From Streptomyces morookaense (GTDB lineage: Bacteria > Actinomycetota > Actinomycetes > Streptomycetales > Streptomycetaceae), in NCBI RefSeq assembly GCF_013030945.1, contig NZ_JABBXF010000002.1, forward strand, positions 119,680-183,679: a DNA stretch of 64,000 nt, in the 5' to 3' direction. This document shows, in pieces, positions 61,624-64,000 of this stretch (positions are counted from its first letter, which is position 1; every line of letters begins with the position of its first letter). The notes beneath the pieces were generated by a model, which was given only the letters and a program-made list of their open reading frames with translations, ran no database searches and had not been told where the DNA came from. Both the position numbers and the translations under genes were made by a program.

Positions 61624-62160
61624 GCTCCGGGAATGAGATATGCTCGGCATAAGTTTACCTCCAACTGCCCTATTGAGGACGGCTTTCCACACCTAGGGGA
61701 CAGGTGTCGGTGTTGCACCGAGATGCGCCGATACATACGCAGGCATGGCGACCGGTCGACAGAGCTGCAGACGAGCGAGGTCGAGGATGAAGCCCCGTCA
61801 CCCGACATCGAGCGCGGCCGGCTGACGGCTCCCCGTAGGGTCCGTGCCCGCCGTCCCGGTCACGACCAAGGGAGCCGGTGGGCATCGAAAGTCGACGGTG
61901 CGCCGCAATTCCTGATCCGAACACGACCCATGTACAGCGAAAAGCCGGGAACTTGTCGGTCCGTCACCCGCGGATCACTGCAAACGCCTGGCATACGGAT
62001 CCCTTGCAAGGGCATCGCCCCTACAAGCCATCCGATCTGCACACCACCGCAGGACTTCGCGCATGTCCGCCCCGAGCCAATACCACGACGGTCGCGAAGA
62101 GGCGCTTACACGAGTTCCCGCCCGGCCGGAGCCCTGAGCGCCAAAGTCAAGTAATCGAAT

Positions 62161-62189
62161 TTGACAGGTAAAGAGAATGTGAAAAGATC
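62161..62189 (+). promoter_or_regulatory. Candidate promoter of VCBS gene 1
   Basis: A perfect TTGACA (62161-62166), 17 bases, then AAGATC (62184-62189). It lies 74 bases before the GTG start in AT-rich DNA. Confidence 0.5.
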
Positions 62190-62262
62190 CTGATGATTGC
62201 GCGATGAACCTTCGCTTCGGCGGGGGCATCGCACCTTGACCTTCGATTCGATGGAGTCTTAC

Positions 62263-63192
62263 GTGGCTCACCTTCCTGGCCGCAAGCGCGGACGCATCCT
62301 GTCGCGTGCCGTCACCGCAGCGATCGCCGCGGCACTGATCGGCACCGCAGCCGGGACCGCTTCCGCTGCCCCTGCCACCGATCCGACCGCCGCGAAGGCC
62401 GCGGAATCCGGTGCTCCGCAGGCGGCTCCGCGGGCAACCGCCTACTCCGCCGGCGCCGCCACCCCGTCCTTCGCGCTGCAGGCGGTCGACGACATCGGGT
62501 TCCTGTGGGAGTACACCCCCAACGGCCGCGGCAACTTCGACGACCGGTGGTTCTCCGGTACCGGCTGGACCGGCGTCTCCGCCGCTTTCCAGGTCGACAA
62601 GGACCAGGACGGCGTCGCCGACGGGCAGTACATCCGCGGCTTCAACGGCGAACTGCTCTTCTACGCGGGCGGCGACGAGCCCAAGCAGACGATCGGCCCC
62701 GGCTGGAACACCTACGACCGCATCTTCTCCCCCGGCGACCTCGGCGGCGCCGACGGGGCGGACGTTCTGGCCCGCGACAAGTCCGGCGTCCTGTGGCGCT
62801 ACAAGGTCCGCTCGGACAACACCCTGACCGACCGCGTCCGCGTCGGCGGCGGCTGGGACCAGTTCACCGACATCGCCGGCCTGGGCGACCTCAACGGTGA
62901 CGGCAAGCCCGACATCGTCGCCAAGGACCGCCAGGGCGTCCTCTGGTTCTACAAGGGCAACGGCAGCACCAAGGACCCCTTCGACAACCGCGTCAAGGTC
63001 GGCCAGGGCTGGAACACCTACAACACGCTGATCGCCACCGGTGACGTCGACGGCGACGGCCAGAGCGACATGCTCGCCCGCGACCGCGACGGCGTCATGT
63101 GGCTCTACAAGGGCAACGGCAACCAGCGCGACCCGTTCGAGAACCGCACCCGCATCGGCGGCGGTTGGGACCAGTACCGCCTGATGTTCTGA
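62263..63192 (+). CDS. Secreted VCBS/FG-GAP repeat protein (1)
   Basis: This 309-residue protein has a signal peptide (about 8-35, ending TASA). Beta-propeller repeats carry Ca-binding D-x-D-x-D-G loops: DKDQDGVADGQYIRG, DLNGDGKPDIVAKDRQG and DVDGDGQSDMLARDRDG, each leading to LWFYKGNG-type strands. GTG 62263 has GGAG six bases upstream and aligns with the start of the next gene; an in-frame ATG 62251 exists. It closely resembles the next, truncated gene. It is likely an adhesin or binding protein; no enzymatic residues are visible. Confidence 0.85.
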   Translation: MAHLPGRKRGRILSRAVTAAIAAALIGTAAGTASAAPATDPTAAKAAESGAPQAAPRATAYSAGAATPSFALQAVDDIGFLWEYTPNGRGNFDDRWFSGTGWTGVSAAFQVDKDQDGVADGQYIRGFNGELLFYAGGDEPKQTIGPGWNTYDRIFSPGDLGGADGADVLARDKSGVLWRYKVRSDNTLTDRVRVGGGWDQFTDIAGLGDLNGDGKPDIVAKDRQGVLWFYKGNGSTKDPFDNRVKVGQGWNTYNTLIATGDVDGDGQSDMLARDRDGVMWLYKGNGNQRDPFENRTRIGGGWDQYRLMF

Positions 63193-63198
63193 GACTGA

Positions 63199-63257
63199 CC
63201 ATCAACGCACAGGGGCCGCACCCCCGGATACGGGGTGCGGCCTCTGCGCGTTGATGG
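63199..63257 (+). terminator. 26-bp stem after VCBS gene 1
   Basis: 63199-63224 pairs with 63232-63257 with two mismatches around CGGATAC. It follows the stop by 6 bases. Confidence 0.85.
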
Positions 63258-63373
63258 AGGCCGGCTGTCCGAAAAGCAGGGGGAAATGTGGGGATCCTAT
63301 GGAATGATCAGAACACATCGCAGCCACCCCAGAAGGGTTGCTGTGTCACTTTCGTTTCCTTGGGGGGAACTTC

Positions 63374-64000
63374 GTGGCCACCATCTCCGGCCGTAAGGGT
63401 GCTCGCACCCTGTCCCGTTTCGTCACCGCGGCGATAGCCGCCGCACTGATCGGCACCACTGCCGGTACCGCTGCCGCCGCCCCCGCCACCGACCCGGCCC
63501 CGAAGGCCGCGGAAGCCAGCATTCCGCAGGCCGCGCCGCAGGCGACGACCTACTCCGCCAGCGCCAGCACCCCGTCCTTCCCGCTGCGCGCGATCGATGA
63601 CATCGGCTGGCGCTGGGACTACGTTCCCAACCGCAGCGGCAACTTCAAGGACCGGGACTGGTCCGGCGCCCACTGGGAGGGTGTCTCCGCCGCCGTCCAG
63701 GTCGACAAGGACCAGGACGGCCGCCCCGACGGGCAGTATCTCCGCGGCTTCGACGGTGAGTTGCTCTTCTACAAGGACGGCGTCGAGCCCAAGCAGACGA
63801 TCGGTCCCGGCTGGAACATCTACGACCGCCTCCTGTCCCCCGGCGACCTCACCGGTTCCGGCGCGCCGGACCTTCTGGCCCGGGACAAGTCCGGTGTCCT
63901 GTGGCTCTACCAGACCCGCGCGGACAACACCCTGGGCGACCGCGTCCGCGTCGGCCGCGGCTGGGACCAGTACACCGACATCGCCGGCCTGGGCGACCTC
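63374..64000 (+). CDS. Secreted VCBS/FG-GAP repeat protein (2), 3' end outside window
   Basis: The frame is open from GTG 63374 to the window end (209 codons). It has a signal peptide nearly the same as its neighbour (TLSRFVTAAIAAALIGTTAG versus ILSRAVTAAIAAALIGTAAG) and collinear propeller repeats (DKDQDGRPDGQYLRGFDGEL, LLARDKSGVLWLYQT). GGGGGG at about seven-base spacing is the ribosome binding site. The two genes are tandem duplicates with roughly two-thirds identity by eye. A terminator separates them, so they are transcribed separately. Confidence 0.85.
   Translation, partial: MATISGRKGARTLSRFVTAAIAAALIGTTAGTAAAAPATDPAPKAAEASIPQAAPQATTYSASASTPSFPLRAIDDIGWRWDYVPNRSGNFKDRDWSGAHWEGVSAAVQVDKDQDGRPDGQYLRGFDGELLFYKDGVEPKQTIGPGWNIYDRLLSPGDLTGSGAPDLLARDKSGVLWLYQTRADNTLGDRVRVGRGWDQYTDIAGLGDL

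Larger units (their letters stand above)
61531..62262. other. Gene-poor 730-base region between two divergent blocks
   Basis: The DNA is less GC-rich than its neighbours and none of its short reading frames has Streptomyces codon bias or a good start. It contains a promoter candidate for each side. I could not fit a tRNA, riboswitch or insertion sequence. It may be degraded sequence at a junction of acquired DNA. Confidence 0.5.

Noticed and set aside
61670..62042. Short open frames in the gene-poor gap
   Set aside because: They lack ribosome binding sites and third-position GC bias and overlap each other on both strands.

Overview
The window is high-GC actinobacterial chromosome, almost certainly Streptomyces. 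The evidence is strong GC bias at third codon positions, frequent GTG starts, a bldA-type TTA codon, actinobacterial protein families (ChdC/CgoX haem enzymes, DUF3000, DUF4142, DUF1996, DUF5753 regulators, ALF-repeat proteins) and a gene order that matches, from memory, the Streptomyces coelicolor segment holding hemE, RNase D, fadAB, dxs, xylFGH, rok7B7 and ngcEFG. No rRNA, tRNA, CRISPR array, transposase or phage gene was seen.

Layout. 0-10 kb: the end of a ZapE-type ATPase, a small ABC exporter, a Pth2 peptidyl-tRNA hydrolase, a cyanate module (LysR regulator, carbonic anhydrase, cyanase, and a deaminase that may belong to it), a secreted deacetylase-like protein, and a class A penicillin-binding protein divergent from a BlaI-type repressor. 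10-19 kb: an exported efeO-efeB-phosphoesterase operon without efeU, a NERD protein, a DUF4142/DUF1996 pair (the latter with a TTA codon) and a secreted tripeptidyl-aminopeptidase-like hydrolase. 19-25 kb: coproporphyrin-dependent haem genes (chdC, cgoX, hemE) interrupted on the opposite strand by a thiolase-pcaH-pcaG aromatic catabolism operon. 25-37 kb: DUF3000, an orphan response regulator, RNase D, fadA-fadB, a predicted beta-propeller protein, a NYN-like protein, an amino acid permease and dxs. 37-53 kb: a carbohydrate and protein scavenging region with a TrmB-like regulator, an S53 protease, xylFGH with its ROK regulator, the ngcEFG aminosugar importer, and a large GH92 alpha-mannosidase.

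52.8-64 kb is the most unusual part. Six genes on the minus strand run ALF-AbfB, RICIN, RICIN, ALF, ALF/coiled-coil/HINT/toxin, then a small acidic protein whose start overlaps the toxin stop. All but the last carry export signals. I read this as a secreted polymorphic-toxin locus with its immunity gene and carbohydrate-binding companions. The toxin HINT domain lacks the usual first Cys, and an intrinsic terminator lies just upstream of the toxin gene. On the other side of a gene-poor gap, two tandem secreted VCBS/FG-GAP proteins run the opposite way.

Several intergenic gaps carry copies of a dispersed palindromic repeat in two subtypes. Other points of interest are a PBP transpeptidase domain that has lost its SxxK serine and lysine, a DasR-like site over the ngcE promoter, a LacI-type operator before GH92, and a dyad before xylF. 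Functions come from reading translated sequence and remembered family knowledge; no database search was run.
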